In this document: in pieces, positions 8,318 to 17,784 of the stretch
Position numbering within the stretch: position 1 is the first letter of the stretch
How the letters are laid out: every line of letters starts with the position of its first letter
Made by a program: the position numbers and the translations under genes
Notes under the pieces: model-generated
Seen by the model: the letters and a program-made list of their open reading frames with translations, nothing else
Told to the model about the DNA's origin: nothing
Databases searched by the model: none
Origin: Streptomyces sp. CB02261
GTDB taxonomy: Bacteria > Actinomycetota > Actinomycetes > Streptomycetales > Streptomycetaceae
DNA length: 64,000 bases
Direction: 5' to 3'
Assembly (NCBI RefSeq): GCF_001905665.1
Contig: NZ_LIVX01000001.1
Span: 558,001-622,000, forward strand

Positions 8318-9571
8318 ATGAACACCGTCCGCCGCGGCGCCGCCGCCATCGCCGCCGCCGCAGTCCTGCTCGGCTCCGGAGCAGCCGGGGCCGCGACCGC
8401 CGCGCCCTCGCCCTCCGCGTCGGCCGCCGCGATCCCGCCCGGCCTGTACGGCACGAAGGACCCGACGTACGACGGCGTCTGGCGGCAGTCGCTCGCCTTC
8501 CTCGCCCAGCGCTCCACCGGCTACCAGCCCGCCGACCGGTCCGTCGACTGGCTCCTGGGCCAGCAGTGCGAGGACGGTTCCTTCAGCTCGTACCGCGCGG
8601 ACGTCACGAAGCCCTGCGACGCGAAGACGATGCGGGACACCAACGCGACCGCCGTCGCCGTGCAGGCACTCCGCGCCGTCCGCCGCCAGGCCGTCGACCC
8701 GCAGAAGATCGACCTGGCCGTGAAGGCCGCCTCCGACTGGCTGCGCACCGTGCAGAACAAGGACGGCGGCTGGGGATACGGCGCCGGCGGCGCCAGCGAC
8801 GCCAACTCCACCTCGATCGTCATCGGCGCGATCGCCGCGACCGGTGTGAAGCCCGGCTCGTTCACCTCCGCCGAGGGCCGGACGCCCTACGACGCGCTCC
8901 TCTCCTTCGCCCTGCCCTGCTCGGACAAGGCCGGCGCCGGTGCCTTCGCGTACCAGCCGGACAAGGCCGGCACGCTGCTCGCGAACGCCGACGCCACCGC
9001 CGCCGCCACCCTCGCCGGGCTCGGCAAGAGCATCACCGCCACCAAGGCGTCCCCGGCGCAGCCGCCGGCCTGCGCGGACCTGTCGAAGCCGACGGTCGAG
9101 CGGGCCGCGCTCAACGGCGCCTCCTACCTGGCGAAGGCCCTCGCGAAGACGAGCCACCTGATGCTGCCGCCGATGCCGGGCGCCACCGACACGGCCGCGC
9201 AGCCCGACGTCGGCAACACCGCCGACGCCGTCGTCGCGCTCGCCGCGGCCGGCGCCGCGCAGGAGGCGAAGCCGGCCCTGGAGTGGCTGGAGAAGAACTC
9301 CGCCGCCTGGGCGAAGGAGGGCGGACCGGCGGCGTACGCGCAGCTGATCCTGGCCGCCCGCGCGACGGACACCGACCCGCGCGAGTTCGGCGCGGTGGAC
9401 CTGGTCGAGCAGCTCAACGCCACCGGCCCGGCGCCGAAGACCCCCGACACCTCGGCCTCGTCCACCACGAGCGACGACGAGGGCCGCGGCTTCGACGTCT
9501 GGTGGATCATCGGCATCGGCATGGTCGTCGGCGTCGGCATCGGCTTCCTCGTGAGCGGCCGCAAGAAGTGA
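8318..9571 (+). CDS. Secreted, C-terminally anchored alpha/alpha-barrel protein; candidate corrinoid-binding receptor
   Basis: 417 residues: an N-terminal signal peptide (to about residue 30, GAATAA), repeated helical hairpins with LLGQQCEDGSF and VQNKDGGWGYG motifs, then a low-complexity spacer, a single transmembrane segment (WWIIGIGMVVGVGIGFLVSG) and a short GRKK tail. The fold class (prenyltransferase/squalene oxidase repeat) is the one used by animal intrinsic factor and transcobalamin. Being first gene after a cobalamin riboswitch and next to an ECF importer, it is best explained as an extracellular B12 or corrinoid binder. That function is inference. ATG at 8318 follows AGGAGAGG. Confidence 0.8.
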   Translation: MNTVRRGAAAIAAAAVLLGSGAAGAATAAPSPSASAAAIPPGLYGTKDPTYDGVWRQSLAFLAQRSTGYQPADRSVDWLLGQQCEDGSFSSYRADVTKPCDAKTMRDTNATAVAVQALRAVRRQAVDPQKIDLAVKAASDWLRTVQNKDGGWGYGAGGASDANSTSIVIGAIAATGVKPGSFTSAEGRTPYDALLSFALPCSDKAGAGAFAYQPDKAGTLLANADATAAATLAGLGKSITATKASPAQPPACADLSKPTVERAALNGASYLAKALAKTSHLMLPPMPGATDTAAQPDVGNTADAVVALAAAGAAQEAKPALEWLEKNSAAWAKEGGPAAYAQLILAARATDTDPREFGAVDLVEQLNATGPAPKTPDTSASSTTSDDEGRGFDVWWIIGIGMVVGVGIGFLVSGRKK

Positions 9572-10254
9572 GAACCGCCAGCTCGGTGACCGCGCGGGCC
9601 GCGGGCGCCGCGGCCGGTGCGCTGCTCACCCTGACCGCGTTCGCGGCGGCTCCGGCGCAGGCGGCCGGCTACCGCTACTGGTCGTTCTGGGAGAGCGACG
9701 GCGGTTCGGCGTGGGCGTACGCCACACAGGGGCCGGCGACCGCCCGCCCCGCCGACGGTGACGCGATCGGCTTCCGGTTCGCGGTCAGCAACGGCACGGA
9801 CGACACCTCCCTGCCCTCCGTCGCCCCCGACTTCGCGGAGATCTGCGGGGGCGTGGAGAAGAAGGACGGCACCAAGCGGATCGCGGTCGTCGTCGACTTC
9901 GGCGGCCCTGCGGACGCGCCGCCCGGCGAGACCCCGCCCGTGAAGCCGGTCGAGGTCGGCTGTGCGCAGGTCCGTGCGGACGCGACGGGCGCGGAGGCGC
10001 TCGCCACGGTGGTGAAGCCGCTGCGGTACGACGGCGCGGCCATGCTGTGTGGGATCGCGGGCTACCCGGCGCGGGGCTGCGGCGAGCAGGTCGCGGAGGC
10101 CCCCGCGGCGACCCCCGGGGCCGCGGAGAAGACCCCGGCGGCGTCGGGCGCGGGGAAGGAGGGCGGCGGCCCGTCCTTCGGCGTGCTCGCGGGCGGGGCC
10201 GCCGTGCTGGCCCTGGGCGGGGCGGCGATCTGGAAGGCCCGCCGCCGCGGATGA
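9568..10254 (+). CDS. SCO2322-family secreted/anchored protein of the ECF operon
   Basis: 228 residues from a GTG that overlaps the previous stop by 4 bp. Signal peptide to about residue 30 (FAAAPAQAAG), then a compact domain starting YRYWSFWESDGGSAWAYA with four cysteines (EICGG, VGCAQ, MLCG, RGCG), an Ala/Pro-rich spacer, and a C-terminal transmembrane helix with an RRRG end. It matches the family seen beside cobalamin-regulated ECF transporters in Streptomyces. Its role is unknown; an accessory subunit of corrinoid capture is plausible. Confidence 0.82.
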   Translation: MRTASSVTARAAGAAAGALLTLTAFAAAPAQAAGYRYWSFWESDGGSAWAYATQGPATARPADGDAIGFRFAVSNGTDDTSLPSVAPDFAEICGGVEKKDGTKRIAVVVDFGGPADAPPGETPPVKPVEVGCAQVRADATGAEALATVVKPLRYDGAAMLCGIAGYPARGCGEQVAEAPAATPGAAEKTPAASGAGKEGGGPSFGVLAGGAAVLALGGAAIWKARRRG

Positions 10255-11366
10255 GTGCGGCCCGTAGCCTCAGCGTGTTCACGGCCCCCGAGGCGAGCCG
10301 GGCCAACGCCCTGCACGCGGGCGCGTGGTGGCTGTGGGCGCTCGGCCTGGCGGTCGCCGCCTCCCGTACCACCAACCCCCTGCTGCTCGGCCTGCTCGTC
10401 GGGGTCGCCGGATACGTCGTGGCGGCCCGGCGCACGGACGCGCCGTGGGCCCGTTCGTACGGCGCGTTCGTGAAGCTCGGCCTGTTCGTCGTCTTCCTGC
10501 GGGTCGTCTTCTCGCTGCTGCTCGGCTCCCCGATCCCGGGGACGTACGTCCTGTTCACGCTGCCCGAGGTGCCGCTGCCCGCGTGGGCGCAGGGGGTACG
10601 GATCGGGGGGCGGGTGACGGCCGAGCAACTGGTGTTCGCGGTGTACGACGGGGCCAAGCTGGCGACCCTGCTGATCTGTGTGGGCGCGGCGAACGCGCTC
10701 GCCAACCCGGCGCGGCTGCTGAAGTCGCTGCCGGGGGCGCTGTACGAGGCCGGGGTCGCGGTCGTCGTGGCGATGACCTTCGCGCCGAACATGGTCGCCG
10801 ACGTGGTGCGGCTGCGGACCGCCCGGCGGCTGCGCGGCCGGCCCACCGGCGGCGTACGGGCGGTCCTCCAGATCGGTCTGCCGGTCCTGGAGGGCGCGCT
10901 GGAGCGGTCGATCGCCGTCGCGGCCTCGATGGACGCGCGCGGGTACGGCCGGACGGCCCGGGTCCCGGCGTCCGTACGGCGCACCACGAACGTGCTGACC
11001 CTGGGCGGGCTGCTCGGGATCTGCGCCGGTTCGTACGGGCTGCTCGCGGCGGAGGGCGCGGGGTACGGGCTGCCGCTGCTCGGCGTCGGGCTGCTCGCGG
11101 CCATGGCGGGGCTGCGGCTCGGCGGGCGCCGGACCGTCCGCACCCGCTACCGGCCGGACCGCTGGGGCCCGAGGGCCTGGCTGGTCGCCGGTTCGGGGAC
11201 GGCGGTCGCCGTCCTGATGATCTGGGCGAACGCGTACGCACCGGAGGCGCTGCACCCGGGGGTGGTCCCCCTGGAGGCGCCGGAGCTCCCGCTCTGGCCC
11301 GCCGCGTCGATCCTGGTGGGGCTGCTGCCCGCGTTCGTCGCCCCTGTTCCCAAGGAGAACGCGTGA
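10251..11366 (+). CDS. ECF transporter T component (CbiQ/EcfT-type transmembrane protein)
   Basis: 371 residues with several transmembrane segments. The coupling-helix signatures of EcfT proteins are visible as ARRLRG (residues about 190-195) and AASMDARGYGR (about 225-235), which dock onto the ATPases. The start ATG at 10251 overlaps the previous stop (ATGA). It joins the S component to the fused ATPases encoded next. Regulation is through the upstream riboswitch. Confidence 0.9.
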   Translation: MSAARSLSVFTAPEASRANALHAGAWWLWALGLAVAASRTTNPLLLGLLVGVAGYVVAARRTDAPWARSYGAFVKLGLFVVFLRVVFSLLLGSPIPGTYVLFTLPEVPLPAWAQGVRIGGRVTAEQLVFAVYDGAKLATLLICVGAANALANPARLLKSLPGALYEAGVAVVVAMTFAPNMVADVVRLRTARRLRGRPTGGVRAVLQIGLPVLEGALERSIAVAASMDARGYGRTARVPASVRRTTNVLTLGGLLGICAGSYGLLAAEGAGYGLPLLGVGLLAAMAGLRLGGRRTVRTRYRPDRWGPRAWLVAGSGTAVAVLMIWANAYAPEALHPGVVPLEAPELPLWPAASILVGLLPAFVAPVPKENA

Positions 11367-13138
11367 TCCGCTTCGAGAACGTCTCGGTGAGATACGAGGG
11401 GGCGGACGAACAGCACGAGCCGACCCTGCGGGGCGTGGACCTCACCGTTCCCGAGGGCGAGCTGGTGCTGCTCGTCGGCCCCTCGGGCGTCGGCAAGTCG
11501 ACCCTCCTGGGCGCGGTCTCCGGGCTCGTCCCGCACTTCACGGGCGGCACCCTGACGGGCCGGGTCACGGTCGACGGGCGGGACACCCGCACCCATCCGC
11601 CGCGCGAGCTGGCGGACCTGGTGGGGACGGTCGGCCAGGATCCGTCCGCGCACTTCGTCACGGACACGGTCGAGGACGAGCTGGCGTACGGGATGGAGTC
11701 CCTCGGTCTGCCGCCGGGCGTGATGCGGCGGCGGGTCGAGGAGACCCTCGACCTCCTCGGTCTGGCCGAACTCCGCGACCGTCCCATCGCCACGCTCTCG
11801 GGCGGCCAGCGCCAGCGGGTCGCGATCGGCTCCGTGCTCACCCCGCATCCCAAGGTCCTCGTCCTCGACGAGCCGACCTCCGCGCTGGACCCGTCGGCGG
11901 CGGAGGACGTCCTCGCGGTGCTCCAGCGCCTGGTCCACGACCTGGGTACGACGGTCCTCCTGGCGGAGCACCGGCTGGAGCGGGTGGTGCAGTACGCGGA
12001 CCAGGTGCTGCTGCTGCCGGAGGGCGTGATGGGCTCCCCCGCCGAGATCATGGCCGTGTCCCCGGTGCATCCGCCGGTGGTGGGCCTGGGACGCCTCGCG
12101 GGGTGGAGCCCGCTGCCTCTCACCGTGCGCGACGCCCGCCGCAGGTCAGGCGAGCTGAAGGCGCGCCTTGAGGGGCGGGACCCCCGGGGGCTTCCTCCGC
12201 ACCCCCTTCCCGCCGGGCCGGCGTCCGAGGACCGGGGGTCGGGGCGGGGCTCCGGTCACGGGGACGGGCGGCAGGGGCGGGGACCCGGTCACAGGGACGG
12301 GCGGCCGGGGCGGGAACCCGGTCACAGGGACGGGCGGGTCTCCCTGTTCACGCGGCGCCGCACCCGGCCCGAGCCCGAACCCTCCGCCTCCCCGCTCCTC
12401 CGCGTCACCGCGCTGGCGGTCCGCCGCGGCCGTGTCGAGGCCCTCCGGGCGGTCGACCTCCAGGTGCGGGCCGGCGAGACCGTGGCCCTGATGGGCCGCA
12501 ACGGCGCCGGGAAGTCCACTCTCCTCTCCACCCTCGTGGGGATGATCGCCCCGACCTCCGGCACCGTCCGCGTCGCGGGCCGGGCCCCGCACGACACGGA
12601 CCCGCGCGAGCTGATCCGTCACGTCGGCCTGGTCCCGCAGGAGCCGAGGGACCTGCTGTACGCGGACACCGTCGCCGCCGAGTGCGCCGCCGCCGACGCG
12701 GACGCGGGCGCGAGCCCCGGGACCTGCCGGACGCTGGTGTCGGAGCTGCTGCCCGGGGTGGCGGACGAGACGCACCCCCGTGACCTGTCCGAGGGGCAGC
12801 GGCTGGCGCTCGCGCTGGCCGTCGTCCTGACCGGCCGCCCGCCCCTGCTGCTGCTCGACGAGCCGACGCGCGGTCTGGACTACGCGGCGAAGGCCCGCCT
12901 GGTGGCCCGTCTCCGTACCCTCGCGGCGGACGGACACGCGATCGTCCTGGCCACGCACGACGTGGAGCTGGCGGCCGAACTGGCGCACCGGGTCGTGATC
13001 ATCGCGGAGGGCGAGGTGGTCGCGGACGGTCCGACGGCCGAGGTCGTCGTCTCCTCGCCCGCGTTCTCGCCGCAGGTGGCGAAGATCCTCGCCCCGCAGC
13101 CGTGGCTCACGGTCGAGCAGGTCCAGGAGGCGCTGTGA
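11363..13138 (+). CDS. ECF transporter A-A' component: two fused ATPase domains
   Basis: 591 residues. The first ABC domain has Walker A GPSGVGKST (about 38-46), signature LSGGQRQRVAIG and Walker B VLVLDEPTSALD. The second has GRNGAGKST (about 376), a degenerate signature LSEGQRLALAL and LLLLDEPTRGLD. The domains are joined by a Gly/Arg/Asp-rich linker made of an 11-residue tandem repeat (encoded at 12254-12344). It powers uptake by the EcfT and S subunits encoded on either side. The GTG start at 11363 overlaps the T-component stop. Confidence 0.92.
   Translation: MIRFENVSVRYEGADEQHEPTLRGVDLTVPEGELVLLVGPSGVGKSTLLGAVSGLVPHFTGGTLTGRVTVDGRDTRTHPPRELADLVGTVGQDPSAHFVTDTVEDELAYGMESLGLPPGVMRRRVEETLDLLGLAELRDRPIATLSGGQRQRVAIGSVLTPHPKVLVLDEPTSALDPSAAEDVLAVLQRLVHDLGTTVLLAEHRLERVVQYADQVLLLPEGVMGSPAEIMAVSPVHPPVVGLGRLAGWSPLPLTVRDARRRSGELKARLEGRDPRGLPPHPLPAGPASEDRGSGRGSGHGDGRQGRGPGHRDGRPGREPGHRDGRVSLFTRRRTRPEPEPSASPLLRVTALAVRRGRVEALRAVDLQVRAGETVALMGRNGAGKSTLLSTLVGMIAPTSGTVRVAGRAPHDTDPRELIRHVGLVPQEPRDLLYADTVAAECAAADADAGASPGTCRTLVSELLPGVADETHPRDLSEGQRLALALAVVLTGRPPLLLLDEPTRGLDYAAKARLVARLRTLAADGHAIVLATHDVELAAELAHRVVIIAEGEVVADGPTAEVVVSSPAFSPQVAKILAPQPWLTVEQVQEAL
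12254..12344. repeat. 33-bp in-frame tandem repeat in the ATPase linker
   Basis: Copies start at 12254, 12287 and 12320 (the last incomplete). The period is 11 codons, giving GHGDGRQGRGP, GHRDGRPGREP and GHRDGR in the linker between the two ATPase domains. Copies differ at only a few bases, so the expansion is recent. Confidence 0.85.
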
Positions 13139-14019
13139 GCGTACGGCCCGTACGCCTCAGACCACGGTCCGTGGCCGCGCTGCTCCTGGTCTCCGTGATC
13201 GGGCTGATCGCCATCTGCTGGCCCCTCTTCGCCGACGCCGGATCGGCGGTCACGACGCACGCCGCCGACGCCCCCTGGCTCTTCGCGGCGCTGCTGCCGC
13301 TGCTGATCGCGGTGGTCGTCGCCACGATCGCCGACTGCGGGATGGACGCGAAGGCCGTGGCGATGCTGGGGGTGCTCGCCGCCGTCGGCGCGGCCCTGCG
13401 GCCGCTGGGGGCCGGGACGGCCGGTCTGGAGCCGATGTTCTTCCTGATGGTGCTGAGCGGGCGGGTTCTCGGGCCGGGCTTCGGCTTCGTCCTCGGCTCG
13501 GTGACGATGTTCGCTTCGGCGCTGCTCACGGGCGGTGTGGGCCCGTGGATGCCGACGCAGATGCTCGCGATGGGCTGGTTCACGATGGGGGCCGGGCTCC
13601 TGCCGGGCCCGCAGCGGCTCCGGGGCCGGGCCGAGCTCCTGATGCTGTCCGCGTACGGCTTCGCGGCGGCGTTCGCGTACGGCACGGTCACCAACCTCTA
13701 CGGCTGGGTGACGCTCGGTGGCGGGGGCGGCGGGGCCGGCGGGGACTCCGGCGGCATCTTCTTCGTGCCGGGCGATCCGGCGCCCGCGAACCTGGCCCGG
13801 TTCCTCGCCTTCCTGGTGGCGACCTCCCTCGGCTGGGACCTCGGCCGGGCCGTCCTGACCGTCGTCCTCACCCTCACGATCGGCGGCACGCTCCTGAAGG
13901 CGCTGCGGCGGGCCACGCGCCGGGCGAACTTCGAGGCCCAGGTCACATTCGAGGGTCCGGAGAGGCCCTCCCCGGGTGAGGCGCCCCACAGGACCTACGT
14001 CACGTACGAGCCGGAATAG
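13135..14019 (+). CDS. ECF transporter S component (substrate-binding membrane subunit), probable cobalamin importer
   Basis: 294 residues, GTG start overlapping the ATPase stop by 4 bp. A first hydrophobic helix (VAALLLVSVIGLIAICWPLF) is followed by a typical S-component core of about six helices, with AKAVAMLGVLAAVGAALRPLG, GPGFGFVLGSVTMFASALLTGGVGPWMPTQMLAMGW and LYGW. The order S last, T and A-A' before, and the riboswitch in front point to cobalamin or a precursor as substrate (inference; cobalt is an alternative). Confidence 0.87.
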   Translation: MSVRPVRLRPRSVAALLLVSVIGLIAICWPLFADAGSAVTTHAADAPWLFAALLPLLIAVVVATIADCGMDAKAVAMLGVLAAVGAALRPLGAGTAGLEPMFFLMVLSGRVLGPGFGFVLGSVTMFASALLTGGVGPWMPTQMLAMGWFTMGAGLLPGPQRLRGRAELLMLSAYGFAAAFAYGTVTNLYGWVTLGGGGGGAGGDSGGIFFVPGDPAPANLARFLAFLVATSLGWDLGRAVLTVVLTLTIGGTLLKALRRATRRANFEAQVTFEGPERPSPGEAPHRTYVTYEPE

Positions 14020-14305
14020 TAGCCGGGAAGTACCCGTACAAAACGCCCATCGTGGGCGATGACCTGCGGAAAGCCCACAGACCCACCCCTCGGGACCTTC
14101 CTCTCGGGTCCGAACCTTCCTCGTACAGGGGGTCGTTGCATCGGGGTTCCAGCCCTGCTTGTCTGGTGGACGTCGCCAGGCAGCCGGTGCTCACCGCAGC
14201 GCCTCGGACGGCCGGTTCCCCCCAGTCCCCGGGTTCCCCGGGCTCTGGTTCCGGCTTGCCGAAAACGCCTGACACGCCCCTTGTCCCCGACGTTAGGTCG
14301 AAACC
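14020..14305 (+). other. Intergenic leader region, unassigned
   Basis: 286 bp between the ECF operon and the lysozyme-like gene. It holds a repeated ACCTTCCTC (14095-14103 and 14116-14124) and a block of GGTTCC-containing segments (about 14210-14265) that could fold on themselves. I looked for a c-di-AMP (ydaO) riboswitch, common before such genes in Streptomyces, but could not align its conserved boxes. No coding frame is convincing here. Confidence 0.35.
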
Positions 14306-14707
14306 TTGTTCCGCTCGCTCACCACTCGTGTCTCCGCCCGCAACAAGTCCCTCGCCGCCACCGCAGCCGTGCTGCTGGGCGCCTCGGGTGCGGTGCTCGG
14401 CACGACGGGCTCGGCTTCCGCCGCCAGCCCGCAGGAGCTTGCCCGCGAGATCGTCCCCGCCTCGCAGTACGCGTCCTTCAGCAAGATCGTCGAGCACGAG
14501 TCGCACTGGAACCACACCGCGACCAACTCCTCCAGCGGCGCCTACGGCCTGGTCCAGGCACTGCCGGCCTCGAAGATGTCCTCGGCCGGTTCCGACTGGA
14601 AGACCAACCCCGCCACCCAGATCAAGTGGGGTCTCGACTACATGAACGAGCGCTACGGCTCCCCGAACGCCGCCTGGGCGTTCTGGCAGGCCAACGGCTG
14701 GTACTAA
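14306..14707 (+). CDS. Secreted lysozyme-like transglycosylase-domain protein
   Basis: 133 residues. A basic N-terminus and hydrophobic stretch (AATAAVLLGASGAVLGTTGSASA) form a signal peptide ending near residue 39. The mature part has IVEHESHWNHTATNSSSGAYGLVQALPASKM, the goose-lysozyme/SLT-like motif with catalytic Glu, ending AFWQANGWY. It should cleave or bind peptidoglycan outside the cell. The TTG at 14306 is the only possible start, since an in-frame TAG lies at 14294. No good Shine-Dalgarno is seen. Confidence 0.85.
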   Translation: MFRSLTTRVSARNKSLAATAAVLLGASGAVLGTTGSASAASPQELAREIVPASQYASFSKIVEHESHWNHTATNSSSGAYGLVQALPASKMSSAGSDWKTNPATQIKWGLDYMNERYGSPNAAWAFWQANGWY

Positions 14708-14778
14708 GAGTCACCGCCGGACAGCCGCGCCAAGCCCGGCCCCCGCGACACCGTCGCGACGAGCCGAGCTCCCCGCAA

Positions 14779-14809
14779 GGCCCCGCCTCCCGTAAGGGAG
14801 GGCGGGGCC
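14779..14809 (+). terminator. Hairpin terminator after the lysozyme-like gene
   Basis: GGCCCCGCCTCCC (14779-14791), loop GTAA, then the complementary arm with one bulged G up to 14809. It lies 72 bp after the stop at 14707. Confidence 0.75.
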
Positions 14810-14842
14810 TGCGGCGTTTCCGGGGCGGTGAGGGCGGCGGAC

Positions 14843-14885
14843 CGTTCCGGCGTGACCGGTCCGCCGGACCGGTCACGCCGGAACG
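14843..14885. terminator. Perfect 20-bp inverted repeat, probable convergent terminator
   Basis: Arms 14843-14862 and 14866-14885 are perfectly complementary with a 3-base GCC loop. It lies between the rightward lysozyme-like gene and the leftward thiolase gene, so it may stop transcription from either side. Confidence 0.65.
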
Positions 14886-14920
14886 TCGGCGACGGCCGCT
14901 ACAGCCGCCGGAACCGCCGG

Positions 14921-16185
<1,265 letters not shown>

Positions 16186-16192
16186 TCACGGG

Positions 16193-16214
16193 GAACTAGT
16201 ACGCGTTCTAGTTC
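16193..16214. promoter_or_regulatory. KstR-like operator in front of fadA5
   Basis: A 22-bp palindrome with perfect 7-bp arms GAACTAG (16193-16199) and CTAGTTC (16208-16214). Its core TAGTACGCGTTCTA (16197-16210) has one mismatch to TNNAACNNGTTNNA and lies 60 bp upstream of the fadA5 start. Confidence 0.65.
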
Positions 16215-16294
16215 TCCGTGCAGTCTTATGACTGCTACCGCCGGTACGCAAGGGTCCGGGACGCAACAGTTCCCGCCCCGCCCCTTGCTACTTG

Positions 16295-16308
16295 TAGAAC
16301 TCGTTACT
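16295..16308. promoter_or_regulatory. Second KstR-like operator, in front of cyp125
   Basis: TAGAACTCGTTACT has the AAC-NN-GTT core and leading T of the KstR consensus and misses only the last base. It lies about 70 bp upstream of the P450 start, so each arm of the divergent pair has its own box. Confidence 0.6.
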
Positions 16309-16378
16309 AACTTTCCCGACAGCTCCTGACGGTCCATCAGATCCCTTGACGTCTCCTCAGATGTGGAGTGTGCTGCCG

Positions 16379-17626
16379 ATGCCCTGCCCCCATCTCCCCG
16401 AAGGCTTCGACGCCACCGACCCCGATCTGCTCCGCGACCGCGTCCCCCTCCCGGAGTTCGCCCGGCTGCGGCGGACGGCGCCCGTCTGGTGGTGCCCCCA
16501 GCCGCCCGGCGTCACCGGCTTCGAGGACGACGGGTACTGGGCCGTCACGCGCCACGCGGACGTCAAGTACGTCTCCACCCACCCCGAACTGTTCTCCTCG
16601 AACGAGAACACGGCCGTCATCCGCTTCAACGAGCACATCACCCGGGACCAGATCGAGGTCCAGAAACTGATCATGCTCAACATGGACCCGCCCGAGCACA
16701 CCCGCGTCCGCCAGATCGTCCAACGCGGCTTCACCCCCCGCGCGATCCGGAACCTGGAGACCGCCCTGCGCGACCGCGCCCACGCCATCGTCGACGAGGC
16801 GAAGCGCGGCGCGGACGCCGACGGCACCTTCGACTTCGTCACCAGGGTCGCCGTCGAACTCCCCCTCCAGGCCATCGCCGAACTCATCGGCGTCCCCCAG
16901 GAGGACCGCTCCCGCATCTTCGACTGGTCGAACAAGATGGTCGCGTACGACGACCCCGAGTACGCCATCACCGAGGAGATCGGCGCCGAGGCCGCCATGG
17001 AACTCATCGGCTACGCGATGAACATGGCCGCCGCGCGCAAGGAATGTCCCGCCGCCGACATCGTCAGCCAACTCGTCGCCGCCGAGGGCCAGGGCAACCT
17101 CTCCTCCGACGAGTTCGGCTTCTTCGTCCTGCTGCTGGCCGTCGCCGGCAACGAGACCACCCGCAACGCCATCAGCCACGGCATGCACGCCTTCCTCACC
17201 CACCCCGACGAGTGGGAGCGCTTCAAGCGCGATCGGCCGGCCACCACCGCCGAGGAGATCGTGCGCTGGGCGACCCCCGTGGTCTCCTTCCAGCGGACCG
17301 CGACCCAGGACACCGAACTCGGCGGGCAGAAGATCGCCAAGGGCGACCGGATCGGCCTCTTCTACTCCTCCGCCAACAACGACCCCGAGGTCTTCACCGA
17401 CCCCGAGCGCTTCGACATCACCCGCGACCCCAACCCCCACCTCGGCTTCGGCGGCGGCGGACCGCACTTCTGCCTCGGCAAGTCCCTCGCGATCAAGGAG
17501 ATCGACCTGATCTTCAACGCGGTCGCGGACGCCCTGCCCGACCTCACCCTCGTCGGCGAGCCCCGCCGACTGCGGGCGGCCTGGCTGAACGGCGTCAAGG
17601 AACTCCGCGTCCGCACCGCGACCTGA
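16379..17626 (+). CDS. cyp125: Cytochrome P450, CYP125-like steroid C26/C27-hydroxylase
   Basis: 415 residues from the chosen ATG at 16379, which has GGAG 10 bp upstream. ATG 16361 and TTG 16346 are alternatives without a good site. The I-helix AGNETTRN, K-helix EEIVR and heme loop HLGFGGGGPHFCLGKSLA are intact. The N-terminus PCPHLPEGFDATDPDLL and the motif NMDPPEHTRVRQIVQRGFTPR are typical of CYP125/CYP142-like enzymes, which oxidise the terminal carbon of the cholesterol side chain. Electrons probably come from the ferredoxin at 5047. Divergent from fadA5. Confidence 0.87.
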   Translation: MPCPHLPEGFDATDPDLLRDRVPLPEFARLRRTAPVWWCPQPPGVTGFEDDGYWAVTRHADVKYVSTHPELFSSNENTAVIRFNEHITRDQIEVQKLIMLNMDPPEHTRVRQIVQRGFTPRAIRNLETALRDRAHAIVDEAKRGADADGTFDFVTRVAVELPLQAIAELIGVPQEDRSRIFDWSNKMVAYDDPEYAITEEIGAEAAMELIGYAMNMAAARKECPAADIVSQLVAAEGQGNLSSDEFGFFVLLLAVAGNETTRNAISHGMHAFLTHPDEWERFKRDRPATTAEEIVRWATPVVSFQRTATQDTELGGQKIAKGDRIGLFYSSANNDPEVFTDPERFDITRDPNPHLGFGGGGPHFCLGKSLAIKEIDLIFNAVADALPDLTLVGEPRRLRAAWLNGVKELRVRTAT

Positions 17627-17641
17627 TCCGCGCCGCCACCT

Positions 17642-17737
17642 GATCCACACCGCGCCCTGCCTCACCGCCACCGGATCCACACCGCGCCCTGCCGCACCGC
17701 CACCGGATCAACACCGCGCCCTGCCGCACCGCCACCC
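17642..17737. repeat. 32-bp tandem repeat after cyp125
   Basis: Three copies begin at 17642, 17674 and 17706 with exactly 32-bp spacing, and a partial fourth at 17738. Unit begins GATCCACACCGCGCCCTGCC. It fills most of the 158-bp gap before the DUF2330 gene. No spacers, so it is not a CRISPR. Confidence 0.9.
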
Positions 17738-17784
17738 GATCCACCGCCCGGAACCGCATCCGCGCCGGGCACGTCCCACCCGGC

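Noticed and set aside
14020..14305. ydaO-type c-di-AMP riboswitch
   Set aside because: I could not place the conserved boxes expected for this RNA in the leader.
17642..17737. CRISPR array
   Set aside because: The 32-bp units are directly contiguous with no spacers and there are no cas genes.
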